From assembly GCF_009002475.1 (NCBI RefSeq), contig NZ_AP019860.1, forward strand, positions 6,710,501-6,774,500: 64,000 bases of DNA, in the 5' to 3' direction. Below are positions 18,828 to 28,781 of this stretch, one piece after another. The position numbers and the translations under genes were made by a program. Source of the DNA: Candidatus Uabimicrobium amorphum (lineage in GTDB: Bacteria; Planctomycetota; Uabimicrobiia; Uabimicrobiales; Uabimicrobiaceae). Position 1 is the stretch's first letter; each line of letters begins with the position of its first letter. The notes beneath the pieces are model-generated. The model was not told where the DNA came from. It saw nothing but the letters and a program-made list of their open reading frames with translations, and ran no database searches.

Positions 18828-19067
18828 ATGAAAAAAAAGGTCAACTTGCGCTTTGCAGCGCGCAACGCTATGATCGGTATTAGTCTCTACACAGCATATT
18901 ACCTACTATCGGTGCTCGGTGTTGTTTTAGAAATACAAGAGTTAGTCGATATAAACCCATCGATGGCGGTTTTCGTTCAGCAATTTGGCTACATTCGCGT
19001 CCTATTGCTACCGTGTTTGGTCTACATCCCACTGATATTTTTTCTCTACGCGATTTACGAACGATAA
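18828..19067 (+). CDS. Two-helix membrane peptide
   Basis: 79 residues; strong AAGGAG 8 bases before the ATG, own promoter and its own perfect terminator, so this is a real monocistronic gene in spite of its size. A basic N-terminus (KKKVNLRFAARN) is followed by two hydrophobic segments (GISLYTAYYLLSVLGVVL and IRVLLLPCLVYIPLIFFLY) joined by a short acidic loop. Both ends are probably cytoplasmic. No family recognised. Confidence 0.8.
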   Translation: MKKKVNLRFAARNAMIGISLYTAYYLLSVLGVVLEIQELVDINPSMAVFVQQFGYIRVLLLPCLVYIPLIFFLYAIYER

Positions 19068-19107
19068 AAACAAAGGAATCCACATTCCCATGGATTCCTT
19101 TGTTTTT
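19066..19107. terminator. Rho-independent terminator, bidirectional
   Basis: A perfect 17-bp inverted repeat (AAAAACAAAGGAATCCA with its complement), 8-base loop, T-run on both strands. It ends the membrane peptide gene and probably the leftward ferritin-like gene. Confidence 0.93.
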
Positions 19108-19135
19108 CGCTGCTTTAGCCTAACGCACCACCCGC

Positions 19136-19675
19136 CTAATGATGGCCAGAGAGTTTTTTCTGAGCTTGTCGCACTAGATCGGGGGAGTTTGCAAAGCGTT
19201 TTACCGCTTGTAGTAGGCGATCCGTGTGGTTTTCGGCTTTTTTTTCCGCCTTTTTTATCTTCAAATACGCTTGTTGATTGTCGAATTGTTGTGCCACTTC
19301 TTTTGACACCCCTACTAGTTTGTGAAAAATGTTGTCTGTTTCACCTTTTTCTAGTGCAATAGAGGCCTCAAAACACTCATTTAATGTCAGCGTTCCACTG
19401 TGAAGCTTTTTTTCTCCAGCATCGAGTATATCACGTGTTTCTTGTAAGCCTTTCTCGCTAATTTCAGGGGCTGGCTTTTCTAATTGCCCGCAGTTTTCAC
19501 ATAGCCCTTTGCAATAGTTCAACAATATATAGTGTTGCCATTCATCCGTACTCATTTGCTCCCATGTTTGTGCAATTCTCTCATCGTCGCTGTGCAGTAG
19601 CGAAAAGTGAGCGTACATACGTGCGTTGCGTAGTTCTAATTCTTCACCAATGTCGAATAATTGTTTTAATAGCAT
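19136..19675 (-). CDS. Ferritin-like (rubrerythrin-type) protein
   Basis: 179 residues from the ATG at 19675, with AAAGGAAC just upstream; a TTG at 19696 lies before that site and is rejected. The first helix pair has the diiron pattern: EELELRNARMYAHF then WEQMSTDEWQHYILL, with an ExxH (EWQH). The second half (SIALEKGETDNIFHKL) has Glu and His at comparable positions but no clean second ExxH. A CxxxxCxxC-like cluster (CKGLCENCG) sits between them. It may bind a diiron centre and act in peroxide or iron handling, or be a structural relative that has lost it. Confidence 0.65.
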   Translation of the reverse strand: MLLKQLFDIGEELELRNARMYAHFSLLHSDDERIAQTWEQMSTDEWQHYILLNYCKGLCENCGQLEKPAPEISEKGLQETRDILDAGEKKLHSGTLTLNECFEASIALEKGETDNIFHKLVGVSKEVAQQFDNQQAYLKIKKAEKKAENHTDRLLQAVKRFANSPDLVRQAQKKLSGHH

Positions 19676-19741
19676 TGTTGTTCCTTTAATTGACAAGTTG
19701 CGAAATTGAACTGTGTTCTAAAAATATCCTTAGGCTCTAGT

Positions 19742-20944
19742 CTAAAATGAAATATATGTATGCGGTAGTGATTGACGAATTTTTTGTTGTTGTTGTTTGT
19801 CAATCGGATTGTTTTCTAAGTATAAATACCGCAAGTTTTTTAAGTTTTCCATTGTTGAGGGCAAGGTCGAAATTTTATTGTTACTTAAGTCTAGTTCTTC
19901 TAATTGTACACAATTTCCGATTTCATTGGAAATTTTTTCCAATGAATTATTACGTAGGTAGCAGTATTGTAGGTTTTTGCAAATAGCTAGATTTTCGATG
20001 TGCGTAATTTGATTGTTGTTGGCAAATAAAAATCTAAGATGTGGAGAGTGAAGGGGAAGTTTTTGCAATTCGTTGTATTCGAGATTTAACATTTTTAACT
20101 GGGGAAAGTCAGCGCACATACTTTCTAAAGAGCAATTGTTTAAATATAGTTCTTCAAGACGTGTACATGGACTCATCTGTGGAAAGTGTACTAAAGGATT
20201 GTGACTAATACGCAGCGTTTGCAAGTTGCGCGCGTCTATGTGTACATTTTGTGCAGTGAGTTTGTTGTGCTCAAGGTAAATGTGTTCTAGGTTATCTCCT
20301 TTTACGGAGCACAAATGCAAATTGTTACGGTTTAGTAACAGCGACTTTACTGTAGAGCTTGCGATGTCTAATGTTTCTAATAAATTATTGCTCAGGTTTA
20401 AATTTTGTAACTTGTGAAGTTGCTCTAACGTCGATTCTATATGCTGGATTTTGTTATTTGCTAGGTCGAGCGTTTCCATTTTGGTGAATTGCTGTATTGT
20501 CTGTGGTATGTATTCTAGACGATTACTGCGCAAATTTAGACATTGTAGCGAATGGCATTCGGTCATTGCTGAGGGAAGGCGATCGAGTCGATTGTTTGCC
20601 ATATTCAGATTTTGTAAGGAAGGAATCACGTATGGGAAGTCGGTTATTTGATTCCAACCAAGATGCAAGACAGTTAAATTTGGTAATTCTCCTATCTCTT
20701 TAGGAATTTCTTCTAGTTGGTTGAAGTTGCAGCTGAATATTTGCAAATTGTGTAGATTTTTAATTTGTGTTGGACAACTTTCTAGAAAATTTTCGTCGAG
20801 AATGAGCGTTTCTATATTCTTGCATTTGAGTAAATGTTCAGGAAATTCGTTGAGTTGACAATTTCCGAGTAACATTTCTTTTGTATGCTCGGGCTGGCGA
20901 AGATACCCCGATATTTTTTCCATGATTTTTTTGGGATAGTTCAT
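19742..20944 (-). CDS. Leucine-rich repeat protein, cytoplasmic
   Basis: 400 residues, almost entirely LRRs of about 21-23 residues with the LxxLxLxxNxLxxIP pattern (for example LQCLNLRSNRLEYIP and LEELDLSNNKISTLP), roughly 15 units. There is no signal peptide, membrane segment or other domain. Bacterial LRR proteins of this class bind proteins; the target is unknown. It begins 7 bases after lysA and shares its transcript. Confidence 0.92.
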   Translation of the reverse strand: MNYPKKIMEKISGYLRQPEHTKEMLLGNCQLNEFPEHLLKCKNIETLILDENFLESCPTQIKNLHNLQIFSCNFNQLEEIPKEIGELPNLTVLHLGWNQITDFPYVIPSLQNLNMANNRLDRLPSAMTECHSLQCLNLRSNRLEYIPQTIQQFTKMETLDLANNKIQHIESTLEQLHKLQNLNLSNNLLETLDIASSTVKSLLLNRNNLHLCSVKGDNLEHIYLEHNKLTAQNVHIDARNLQTLRISHNPLVHFPQMSPCTRLEELYLNNCSLESMCADFPQLKMLNLEYNELQKLPLHSPHLRFLFANNNQITHIENLAICKNLQYCYLRNNSLEKISNEIGNCVQLEELDLSNNKISTLPSTMENLKNLRYLYLENNPIDKQQQQKIRQSLPHTYISF

Positions 20945-20951
20945 AACACAC

Positions 20952-22169
20952 CTACTGGATAGTGAAATTTTGACCGCGTAGTAAATCTTGTAGCGTTTCG
21001 CGCTTGCGAATGAGAATGTCTTTGCCTTCGTGTATCATTACCTCTGCCGGGCGACATCGCGAATTGTAATTTGAGCTCATGCTATAACCATATGCCCCGG
21101 CATTATGTATACACAAAACGTCTCCCTCATGAATTTCTTCTACCTGCCGCTGCCTAGCAAATGTATCTTCCTCACAAATATATCCTACAATATCATAAAC
21201 GCGTTTGTCGCCATGGGGATTGGAGAGGTTGGTTATTTTATGATAGGCATCGTAAAGCATTGGGCGAATCAAATGGTTTTGCCCCGAGTTTACACCGGCA
21301 AATATACGTTCGCCATTTTGTTTGATTTGGTTTACGGTAACCAATAAATATCCACAGTCGCTGACTAAATACTTTCCTGGTTCGCACCACAGTTCTAAAG
21401 TTTTTCCATAGTTGCTATTCAGATTTTGCATCGCCGGAACTATTTGTTGTGCTAACGCTTCTATACTAATAAAAGCGTCTCCCTCGCGATACGCGACTTT
21501 GAATCCTCCGCCTATATCCACAAATTGTAAATGAGGAAATTTTGTCGACAACGCACTTAAAGTGTTTAAAATTTGTACGAAGATATGTGGTTGTGAAATA
21601 CCAGAGCCTGTGTGAATGTGAATACCTGTAATTTCGAGAGAATATTTGCGAACAATTTTTACAACATCATCTAGTTGATCTTTGGCAATTCCAAATTTGG
21701 AGAAACGGTGTCCTGTTTGGATGGAACTATTTGCACCTGCGGTTATGTCGGGATTAAAGCGCAAAGAACATTTACCTTTTGGGTAATTTTTTCCGAATTT
21801 TTCGAGTGTGGTGGTACTATCGATGTTGATGAGAACGTTTTGTTTGTAAGCCTCTTCTATTTCGTTAAAGGCAACACTGTTGGGAGTAAAAATGATTTCC
21901 TCTTGGGAAAAATTTGCCATGATACCGAGGCTAATTTCATTAGGGGACACACAGTCAAGTCCACATTTCCAATCACTTAGCAAGCGTAAGATATGGATAT
22001 TTGACAGAGCTTTACATGCATATTTTATTTTGTGGGGAATGGGAGATAGAGCTTCATGTAGAGCAAAATAGCGTTGTTTGATAACTTGCGTATCATAAAT
22101 GTACAGCGGTGTATCGTATTTGTCTGCCAATTCTAACAAGGAAATGCCCTGTATTTCTTTGTGTACCAT
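20952..22169 (-). CDS. lysA: Diaminopimelate decarboxylase
   Basis: 405 residues, alanine racemase/group IV decarboxylase fold. The PLP lysine is in KYACKALSN near the N-terminus; GLDCVSPNEI, IHIHTGSG, FVDIGGGFKV, WCEPGKYLV and GAYGYSMSSNYN are conserved cofactor and substrate segments. It converts meso-diaminopimelate to lysine. CGGAGA precedes the ATG. The LRR gene follows at once, an unusual partner. Confidence 0.96.
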   Translation of the reverse strand: MVHKEIQGISLLELADKYDTPLYIYDTQVIKQRYFALHEALSPIPHKIKYACKALSNIHILRLLSDWKCGLDCVSPNEISLGIMANFSQEEIIFTPNSVAFNEIEEAYKQNVLINIDSTTTLEKFGKNYPKGKCSLRFNPDITAGANSSIQTGHRFSKFGIAKDQLDDVVKIVRKYSLEITGIHIHTGSGISQPHIFVQILNTLSALSTKFPHLQFVDIGGGFKVAYREGDAFISIEALAQQIVPAMQNLNSNYGKTLELWCEPGKYLVSDCGYLLVTVNQIKQNGERIFAGVNSGQNHLIRPMLYDAYHKITNLSNPHGDKRVYDIVGYICEEDTFARQRQVEEIHEGDVLCIHNAGAYGYSMSSNYNSRCRPAEVMIHEGKDILIRKRETLQDLLRGQNFTIQ

Positions 22170-22182
22170 TTATAATCTCCGT

Positions 22183-22222
22183 AAAAAAAAGACCACCTTA
22201 TCTTATAAAGATAAAGTGGTCT
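22183..22222 (-). terminator. Rho-independent terminator of the Ig-repeat gene
   Basis: On the minus strand, a 13-bp stem (AGACCAC core, one mismatch) with a 7-base loop followed by eight T. It lies between the Ig-repeat gene and lysA, so lysA is expected to need readthrough or its own promoter. Confidence 0.9.
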
Positions 22223-22250
22223 AATGTATTAAGAAAATCGCAATGCGTCT

Positions 22251-23663
22251 TTATCGTCCGCTAGCACTATACTTGGCGATGACTTCGTCGTATGAGTTGT
22301 AAACGCGTAATTCCAAACGTGTGATGTTGTAGGAATATTTTTCCTTAAAAGAATGTTTGGAACCATTGGAGCATGACTGGGTGATTAATTCCACAACTTT
22401 GCCCGTCGGATAGATTCCGAATAACGATACTTTGTGTGCTTTACGTCCATATACTACGAAATTTGTTTTGACGCGTGAACGGCTGAAGAGATTTCCTCTA
22501 TTCACGTCCCATAGTGTTACATCGATACGTGCTTTTCCGTGACCATGGCCTGGACCTGGGATGGTATTACGCACAACAATTACAGTTGTTTGAGCTTTTA
22601 TACCATAGTTGTCTGAACAACCTATGTTGTAGGTTCCTGGTCTGTTTCCTGCTTGATAATAGCCATTGCGCACTGTACCACCATCGCACCACCATCTAGG
22701 GGTAAATTTTATGACGCGGTTGTATCTGTCATAACCAATCGCGGTAAATTGTAGTGCTCTACCTACTGCAACTCTTTGGTTGCGAGGTGTAATAACTATT
22801 TTGTAGACGCGGCCTGGTGTAGGATTTGGGCCTGGCCCGGGGATGGAACTACGAACTACTTCAATGTTGGCAGTACCTTTTGCGGTACCGCGACGATCTT
22901 GTACCCATATGTTTACGTATCCTGGACGGCGAGGTGCTTGATAGTAACCACTATTACTAATGCTACCTCGATCGCAAAACCATTTAGGTTTGAAGGGAAC
23001 CACTCTATTGAATTTGTCATAACCAACAGCTGTCAGTTGTAAAGAGGCACCTACTTGGATTCTTTTGCTACGTGGAGTGACGACGATGCGGTATAGCAAA
23101 GGCGGTTGTATAACTTGGCGTACCACTTGCACTTTTGCAGAACCTCTTTGACCGCTGTAGGTATCTTGAACCCATACAGTATAGTAACCTGGGCGATAGC
23201 CAGCGCGATAATAGCCGTTCTGATCTATATTTCCGCCGTCTGCCCACCATTTGGCAGATTTAAGTTGTACAACACGTCCGTAAGTATCATAAGCTACGGC
23301 TTTAAAGTAAACACCTTTATTTACCTCTACCCTCTGATTTTGTGGTGTGACCACTATTTTAGATATTTGGTTGTATGGTTGCTTTACTGTAACCGTTGCA
23401 GAAGCGCTGTAGCGTTTCCAACGAGCGGTAACTGTATAAGTTGCTGGTCGCGAAGGAGCGGTAAACCATCCGCTACTAACACTACCGTAATTTGACGACC
23501 AACTAACATTACGTGGGGTAAACGCGTTACCGTCGCGATCGGAACTAACTACGGTAAATTGCAATGTTGATCCGGACTTCATTTGTACATTACGTGGATA
23601 AATTGTCAGATTAGCAAACGCAATTGATGTTAACAAAAGAGTGAATAAAATGTATCTTATCAT
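22251..23663 (-). CDS. Secreted protein with four Ig-like (BIG-type) repeats
   Basis: 470 residues; AAGGATGG precedes the ATG. Signal peptide IRYILFTLLLTSIAFA. Four beta-sandwich repeats of about 85-95 residues follow, each with the pattern IVVTPRNQRV-x-VG-x-LQFTAxGYD-x-RV, a W-containing strand, GYYxAxxRPGxY and a closing AxVxVV; linkers contain PGPGP and PGPGHGHG. The C-terminal 100 residues form a different beta domain. These are Big2-like folds typical of surface adhesins and cell-wall proteins. It is very basic (Arg, Tyr-rich). No anchor is visible, so it is either released or retained by interaction. Confidence 0.88.
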   Translation of the reverse strand: MIRYILFTLLLTSIAFANLTIYPRNVQMKSGSTLQFTVVSSDRDGNAFTPRNVSWSSNYGSVSSGWFTAPSRPATYTVTARWKRYSASATVTVKQPYNQISKIVVTPQNQRVEVNKGVYFKAVAYDTYGRVVQLKSAKWWADGGNIDQNGYYRAGYRPGYYTVWVQDTYSGQRGSAKVQVVRQVIQPPLLYRIVVTPRSKRIQVGASLQLTAVGYDKFNRVVPFKPKWFCDRGSISNSGYYQAPRRPGYVNIWVQDRRGTAKGTANIEVVRSSIPGPGPNPTPGRVYKIVITPRNQRVAVGRALQFTAIGYDRYNRVIKFTPRWWCDGGTVRNGYYQAGNRPGTYNIGCSDNYGIKAQTTVIVVRNTIPGPGHGHGKARIDVTLWDVNRGNLFSRSRVKTNFVVYGRKAHKVSLFGIYPTGKVVELITQSCSNGSKHSFKEKYSYNITRLELRVYNSYDEVIAKYSASGR

Positions 23664-23713
23664 AATACCATCCTTATTGGCTTTGAATGTGGAGGTCTGT
23701 TTATGTTTCGTTA

Positions 23714-23745
23714 TTAGAGATACCTTTGTATCTTAGCATCTCTAA
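23714..23745 (-). terminator. Hairpin downstream of the leftward glyA operon
   Basis: Perfect 8-bp stem TTAGAGAT/ATCTCTAA with a 16-base loop, 50 bases past the end of the operon's last gene. Possible terminator or part of the Ig-repeat gene's promoter region. Confidence 0.35.
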
Positions 23746-23795
23746 AAGTAGCTTTTTGTAAATTATGAAATATAAAATGAAAAAGGAAAAAAATT

Positions 23796-24230
23796 TTAGC
23801 CAAAAATATTTTTTATTTCATCTGGGTTCGTCAACATTTTGGATAAAGCTACTTCAATGCTCTTGTAGATATCTTGAACATCTTCCATTGACTCATGAAG
23901 AATTTTGCCGATTTCGTAGTTGTCGTGAAGGACGTTACACTGTGCCAAAAGTTGTTTGAGATGCATGAATTTTGTATCCAAAGACGCCATTATTTTCTTT
24001 GCCATCAAACCAAATTCTTCATAATCACATACAACGTCTTCATATTCATTGCGATCAAGGATGTGTGCTAAAATTCGTGAAATATCTAACCACAAACTGC
24101 ACTGTACATGGTTTATTTCAAACTCTTCTACAAAATCGCTATAACGAGGGTCTTGTGTAAGACCTAAGAGACGCGAACTTTGTATGTCTAATTTTTCTAG
24201 TAGTTCTAGAGTTAGTGTAATCGTTGTCAT
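23796..24230 (-). CDS. Small all-helical protein of unknown function
   Basis: 144 residues, predicted all alpha, acidic, no signal peptide or membrane segment. ATG at 24230, 12 bases after the glyA stop, with only a weak GAGAAA ribosome site, so it may rely on coupling. It contains several Cys and His (ENHVQC, VVCDYEE, QCNVLHDN) but no recognised metal motif. It ends the kinase-TPR-HEAT-glyA operon. Confidence 0.65.
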   Translation of the reverse strand: MTTITLTLELLEKLDIQSSRLLGLTQDPRYSDFVEEFEINHVQCSLWLDISRILAHILDRNEYEDVVCDYEEFGLMAKKIMASLDTKFMHLKQLLAQCNVLHDNYEIGKILHESMEDVQDIYKSIEVALSKMLTNPDEIKNIFG

Positions 24231-24242
24231 TGTTTCTCAATA

Positions 24243-25478
24243 CTAATTGTAAATAGGAAATTGTTGGCAAAGTTCTGTTACTTCATTACGTGTACGCTGT
24301 TGAACGGTTTCGTTCGTTATACTAGAAAGTACATTGTTCATCATTGTTGCAATGATTTTCATTTGCTCTTCTTTCATGCCACGAGTTGTAACAGCGGGTG
24401 TTCCTATGCGTATACCACTTGTCACCATTGGTGACAGCTTTTCAAATGGAATGGTGTTTTTATTTACGGTAATACCAGAGTTTTCCAATGCGCGTTCCGC
24501 GTCTTTTCCCGTAAGATCTTTATTTTGCAAATCGATGAGCATTAAATGATTGTCGGTACCACCAGAAACAATGCGGAAGCCGTGTTCTTGTAAATGCGTT
24601 GCAAGAGCTTTGGCGTTCGCCACTACTTGTTTTTGATACTCTTTAAATTCAGGTTGCAATGCCTCATGAAATGCAACGGCCTTCGCCGCGATTACATGCA
24701 TCAAAGGTCCACCTTGTATTCCTGGAAAGATGCGTTTTTTGACCGCTCGGGCGAATTTTTTACGCGTTAATATCATCCCTCCGCGCGGTCCGCGAAGAGT
24801 TTTGTGAGTCGTTGTTGTCACAAATTCAGCATGTGGAACAGGTGAAGGATGAATTCCTGCGGCAATCAATCCCGCAGGGTGTGCTACGTCAGCTAAAATC
24901 TTGGCGTCTATCTCGTCGGCGATTTCACGGAAAGTTTCATATTGAAAAAAACGTGAATAGGCGCTAGCACCTACTATGATAAGTTTTGGCTTGTGTTTAC
25001 GTGCGAGGTCACGTACTTGGTCATAATCAATACGTTCATCTTTTTCCGATACACCGTAGTGTACCGCATTGTAAGTGTAGCCTGAAAAGTTTACCGATGC
25101 TCCGTGAGTAAGATGACCTCCATGAGATAAGTCCATACCTAGAATAGTATCTCCAGGTTCTAGGACGGCATGGTACACGGCCATATTTGCTTGCGAGCCG
25201 GAGTGTGGCTGAACATTGGCATGTTCAGCGCCAAATAGTTCTTTTGCTCTTTGCATGGCTAACTTTTCACCAACATCGACATGTTCGCAGCCTCCATAGT
25301 AACGTTTACCAGGGTAACCTTCTGCGTACTTGTTGGTCAATATAGAACCCTGAACTTCGAGCACCGCTTTACTCGTAAAATTTTCCGAGGCAATGAGCTC
25401 AATGGTGGATTCTTCGCGATTAAATTCATCGGCGATTACTTTTGCAATCTCAGGATCAACGTCATTTAGCTTTTTCAT
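24243..25478 (-). CDS. glyA: Serine hydroxymethyltransferase
   Basis: 411 residues from the ATG at 25478, which overlaps the preceding stop as ATGA; a second ATG at 25496 adds six non-conserved residues. PLP enzyme of fold type I that interconverts serine and glycine with tetrahydrofolate. Conserved segments: [49 protein letters not shown] and the PLP lysine in [13 protein letters not shown]. It sits inside an operon headed by a protein kinase, a curious place for a housekeeping enzyme. Confidence 0.97.
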   Translation of the reverse strand: MKKLNDVDPEIAKVIADEFNREESTIELIASENFTSKAVLEVQGSILTNKYAEGYPGKRYYGGCEHVDVGEKLAMQRAKELFGAEHANVQPHSGSQANMAVYHAVLEPGDTILGMDLSHGGHLTHGASVNFSGYTYNAVHYGVSEKDERIDYDQVRDLARKHKPKLIIVGASAYSRFFQYETFREIADEIDAKILADVAHPAGLIAAGIHPSPVPHAEFVTTTTHKTLRGPRGGMILTRKKFARAVKKRIFPGIQGGPLMHVIAAKAVAFHEALQPEFKEYQKQVVANAKALATHLQEHGFRIVSGGTDNHLMLIDLQNKDLTGKDAERALENSGITVNKNTIPFEKLSPMVTSGIRIGTPAVTTRGMKEEQMKIIATMMNNVLSSITNETVQQRTRNEVTELCQQFPIYN

Positions 25479-26179
25479 TTTATCTTCTTTTTCCATTCAA
25501 GTATTTTTTCGTCTCTTGTTGTTTTTGAACTGTTGTGCTCAAATCCTACCTGGGTGTTTGTTATGGTCTCAAGAGCAAGATTCGCGTGTTTGCGAACTTC
25601 TTTATCTTCGTCGTTTAGTAAAGCAAATAAATCGTTGGTAATCGTTTTATCGTTTTTTTGTAGAGCAATCTTACACGCTAAAACTTTTACATATGGGTTT
25701 TTGTCTTGTAATGCCTTTTTTAATACCTGTAGTGCTTCTTTGGTATTTACGCTTCCCAATTGAATTACCGCTCCCATTCGTATGTCTGGGTTTGGCGACA
25801 CTATCTCTTCAGACAATAACTGTAACTTTTTGTCCTTGAATTTTACCTGTTGTTCTACCGGTTCTTCCGTTTCTGTTACTGTTTTCTGTTGTGGCTGTGA
25901 AATATTTTTGACTTTGTTGTGTAAAATTTGCGCTTCTAGATCTTTTACTTTAGACTCTAAAAATTTTACTTTCTTCAGTAAAAAATTATTTCTTTTACGC
26001 AATATCTCAGAACGTTGGTTTTGTTGCTTTAAATCGTTTTTTAAATTCTGTAATTCTAAACTTAAGAAATCTTGTATCGCAGCTACTTTTTTTTCCAGTT
26101 GTGCCAGACGGCTTTCTTCTGCTTCTTGGGCAGAGCAAACACTGAAAAACAGAATGCATATTCCCATTAAAAATCTCAT
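25475..26179 (-). CDS. Exported coiled-coil and HEAT-repeat protein
   Basis: 234 residues; ATG with AGAGGT upstream, overlapping the TPR gene stop as ATGA. Signal peptide [16 protein letters not shown]. Residues 20-95 form a long coiled coil, followed by a Gln/Thr/Glu linker and two to three HEAT repeats ([41 protein letters not shown]). Probably a periplasmic scaffold; partner unknown. Confidence 0.8.
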   Translation of the reverse strand: MRFLMGICILFFSVCSAQEAEESRLAQLEKKVAAIQDFLSLELQNLKNDLKQQNQRSEILRKRNNFLLKKVKFLESKVKDLEAQILHNKVKNISQPQQKTVTETEEPVEQQVKFKDKKLQLLSEEIVSPNPDIRMGAVIQLGSVNTKEALQVLKKALQDKNPYVKVLACKIALQKNDKTITNDLFALLNDEDKEVRKHANLALETITNTQVGFEHNSSKTTRDEKILEWKKKIK

Positions 26180-26973
26180 TCTATACCTCTATTTTTCTTC
26201 ATCAAATGCTTAATTAAGGATATTGTTTTTTCCATGGCAAATTTTTTGTTTTCCGGCAATAATTCGTTCAACTTGTTCATTACTAGTAGCGCGGCTTTGT
26301 ACTTTTTCAATTTTACGAGCAGTTTACCCCATTCATTCAAAACAGCGGCGTTGTTAGGTGAAATTCGCTCAATTTCTTTGTATTTAGCCAATGCTTTATC
26401 GTATTGCTCTGTTAGAACAAAAACATTCGCTATGTGCTGTTTTATATCTGCGTTTTTTGGGGAAAATGTCTCTGCGCAAAATAGTAAGTACAAAGCTTGT
26501 TGTTTGTTGTTGTTTATTTTTAGTTTTGCTAATGCGACAAGTCCAGGTGTAAATTGAAAATTAAGGTCTACGCATCTCTGTAAAAAAATTTGAGCTTGGA
26601 GACGCGCGTCTTCTTTTAAATGTAGTATCCCTATAGAATACAAAGCCCATAAATATTCTGAGTCATAATTTAATGCTTGGTGAAAATAATTTATTGCAGC
26701 ATTAGGTTTTTTCAATAAACCAAGTAAACGTCCATAAAGGAAGTAACTCTCCGCATTACGCGGTTGTAGATATATATTTTTCTTATATTTTTTTTTTAGC
26801 CAGTAGGAGTCTTTTTCACGAAATTCAACATCTTGCAACAAACATTTTTTTTGGGTACTCTTCCAAGAGTTGTTGATTGTCCAATGTTCTTGAATGATTC
26901 GGAAATTGGCTGTGTTTTGGGAGCACCCAATAGAAATCGCAAAAACAGCAAGAAAAAAAATTGTTTTGCGCAA
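26176..26973 (-). CDS. TPR lipoprotein
   Basis: 265 residues from a TTG at 26973. The open frame extends to 27033 but has no ribosome site there, whereas AGAGGT lies just before 26973 and the resulting N-terminus (RKTIFFLAVFAISIGC) is a clean lipoprotein signal with lipobox ISIGC. The mature part has about five tetratricopeptide repeats (ESYFLYGRLLGLLKKPNAAI and YLWALYSIGILHLKEDA among them). TPR lipoproteins act as assembly platforms. It lies 44 bases downstream of the kinase gene. Confidence 0.82.
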   Translation of the reverse strand: MRKTIFFLAVFAISIGCSQNTANFRIIQEHWTINNSWKSTQKKCLLQDVEFREKDSYWLKKKYKKNIYLQPRNAESYFLYGRLLGLLKKPNAAINYFHQALNYDSEYLWALYSIGILHLKEDARLQAQIFLQRCVDLNFQFTPGLVALAKLKINNNKQQALYLLFCAETFSPKNADIKQHIANVFVLTEQYDKALAKYKEIERISPNNAAVLNEWGKLLVKLKKYKAALLVMNKLNELLPENKKFAMEKTISLIKHLMKKNRGIE

Positions 26974-27017
26974 AAAGGCTACCTCTAAAAAATTATAAAT
27001 AATTGAAAATACGTTGG

Positions 27018-28781
27018 CTATATGGTGCCCCAAGACTTCTGCATCGTTTTCTTTCCCGCAGTTATATTCAACAAAGTCATTGCTAAACCACGTCCTAGGG
27101 TACGGTACTGTTCTGCACCTTCGTGTTCATAGTCATCAATGATCGTTTCTCCGCAGAAAATTTGGTCAAAACCACCTTCTACGATGAGACCCATTTCTAA
27201 CAATGCTTGCAGTATCTTGTATAATTGTATTTTGCGTGTATTCGTATCTCCATCGCCTTCATGAGAAAGAAAAGCAGAACCTATCTTTCCACGCATATCA
27301 TTGGGAAAGCGTTTCATAATGTCAAGTACACCGCGAATTTCAGGAGGCAATTCTCCATTTGGTGTCGCGATAGAACCAATGACAATCGCACCTGCTGTTG
27401 TTAGTTGTTCAGAGGTAACATCATCTGCACTAACTAAATCAACTTTGTTTCCTTCAACAAACGCACCTTCTGCAAGGAATAATGCTAGATCGTGAGCTCC
27501 AGGCCATCCGCTTGGGTGCAGTACGATCATTTTTTTCGCTTCAAAGCGCGCCATTAAAGGTTCCAACTCATCAATAACTGCTTGGGGAGTTGCATAGCGA
27601 TCTTCGCGTTTTTTTGCCATCATTTTTTCGATAAGGTGGCAAATGTGTTCCCCCAACGAAGCGCGTCGTTGCTGCGGTATTACCAGATCTTGGACTAAGT
27701 GTTTTTTCAATATTTCTGAAGCTGTTGATCCTGTAAAAGGAACTTTTCCGACAAGCATGTGATACAGAGTGGCACCTAGTGAATAAATATCACTTCGTGT
27801 ATCGATATCTTGTAAACCTCTACATTGTTCTGGCGACATGTAGTAAGGGGTACCTAGTGTAGTTCCTTTTTTCGTAAGCAGATCGATGTTCGACGTCTTG
27901 GCGAACCCCAAATCGCAAAGCTTAATCTCGTTATTGAGATTAATCATAATGTTACCGGGCTTGATATCTCGGTGAATTATTTTGTGTTTCGCAGCGTGAG
28001 CAAGTGCCTTGGTTGTTTGATACGTGACTTGTAAGGCAAACGGTACGGACAGAATTTTCTCGCGTTTCATAATTTCGAGAATTGTCTCACCATTGATGAG
28101 TTCCATCACAAAAAAGTAGTAACCGTTTGATTGTCCGACATCATAACCTTTGACGATATTTTCGTCATTAAGCTTTGCCACCGCTTTTGCTTCGATGAAA
28201 AAACGCTCTACATAAGTTTTGTCATCCGCAAGTTCTGGAGCTAAAACTTTTAGGGCGATAATACGATCCATACTCATTTGTCTAGCTTTATAAACCGTAC
28301 CCATTCCCCCTTTGCGAATCTTTTTGATTATGTCGTATCCTTCGATTTTAGGATATTCCTCATTTTCATCATTTTTCTTCGGAGCATTGTTGATGCGTCG
28401 AAGTTGGGTGATGCTGATGAAATTACGTTCTAGCATGATCTCTGCTAGATTTTTTTTCTGTCCTTGTTGTTTTAAAACTCCTTGGATACGCCGTGCTTCT
28501 TTTAGGTGTTTTTTTGAAGCAATACCTTTTACTAAAACCGTCTTTTCGAGTGTCTCATCATCAATCAGAATAAGCTCATCTTTTCCTGGCTGCCGTAATT
28601 GAGCAGCTAAGATGTCATCTAACTGTGCTTGTGATAGACATTTTTGCTCTAATAGAATTTCCCCAATTCGCAGTGGGGGATGCATTCTTTTTTGAAGACG
28701 AAGGCATTTATCTAACTGTTCAAGACTAACGAAATTTTTGCGAATAGCGATTTGTCCAAAAAATTCGGGATTATTGGCCAT
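27018..28781 (-). CDS. Ser/Thr kinase with MshEN-like N-terminus and flavodoxin-like C-terminus
   Basis: 587 residues. Residues 1-130 hold two copies of a helical module (FGQIAIRKNFVSLEQLDKCL, IGEILLEQKCLSQAQL) like the MshEN/GspE N-terminal domain, which in some proteins binds c-di-GMP. The kinase follows (about 150-410): IRKGGMGTVYKA, IALKVL, HRDIKPGN, CDLGFAKT, GTPYYMSPEQ, all catalytic residues present. The last 170 residues (MIVLHPSGWPG, AIVIGSIATPNGELPPEI, GKIGSAFLSHEGDGDTN) look like a flavodoxin/WrbA fold, an unusual partner for a kinase; FMN binding is not proven. There is no membrane segment. First gene of the glyA operon. Confidence 0.85.
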   Translation of the reverse strand: MANNPEFFGQIAIRKNFVSLEQLDKCLRLQKRMHPPLRIGEILLEQKCLSQAQLDDILAAQLRQPGKDELILIDDETLEKTVLVKGIASKKHLKEARRIQGVLKQQGQKKNLAEIMLERNFISITQLRRINNAPKKNDENEEYPKIEGYDIIKKIRKGGMGTVYKARQMSMDRIIALKVLAPELADDKTYVERFFIEAKAVAKLNDENIVKGYDVGQSNGYYFFVMELINGETILEIMKREKILSVPFALQVTYQTTKALAHAAKHKIIHRDIKPGNIMINLNNEIKLCDLGFAKTSNIDLLTKKGTTLGTPYYMSPEQCRGLQDIDTRSDIYSLGATLYHMLVGKVPFTGSTASEILKKHLVQDLVIPQQRRASLGEHICHLIEKMMAKKREDRYATPQAVIDELEPLMARFEAKKMIVLHPSGWPGAHDLALFLAEGAFVEGNKVDLVSADDVTSEQLTTAGAIVIGSIATPNGELPPEIRGVLDIMKRFPNDMRGKIGSAFLSHEGDGDTNTRKIQLYKILQALLEMGLIVEGGFDQIFCGETIIDDYEHEGAEQYRTLGRGLAMTLLNITAGKKTMQKSWGTI

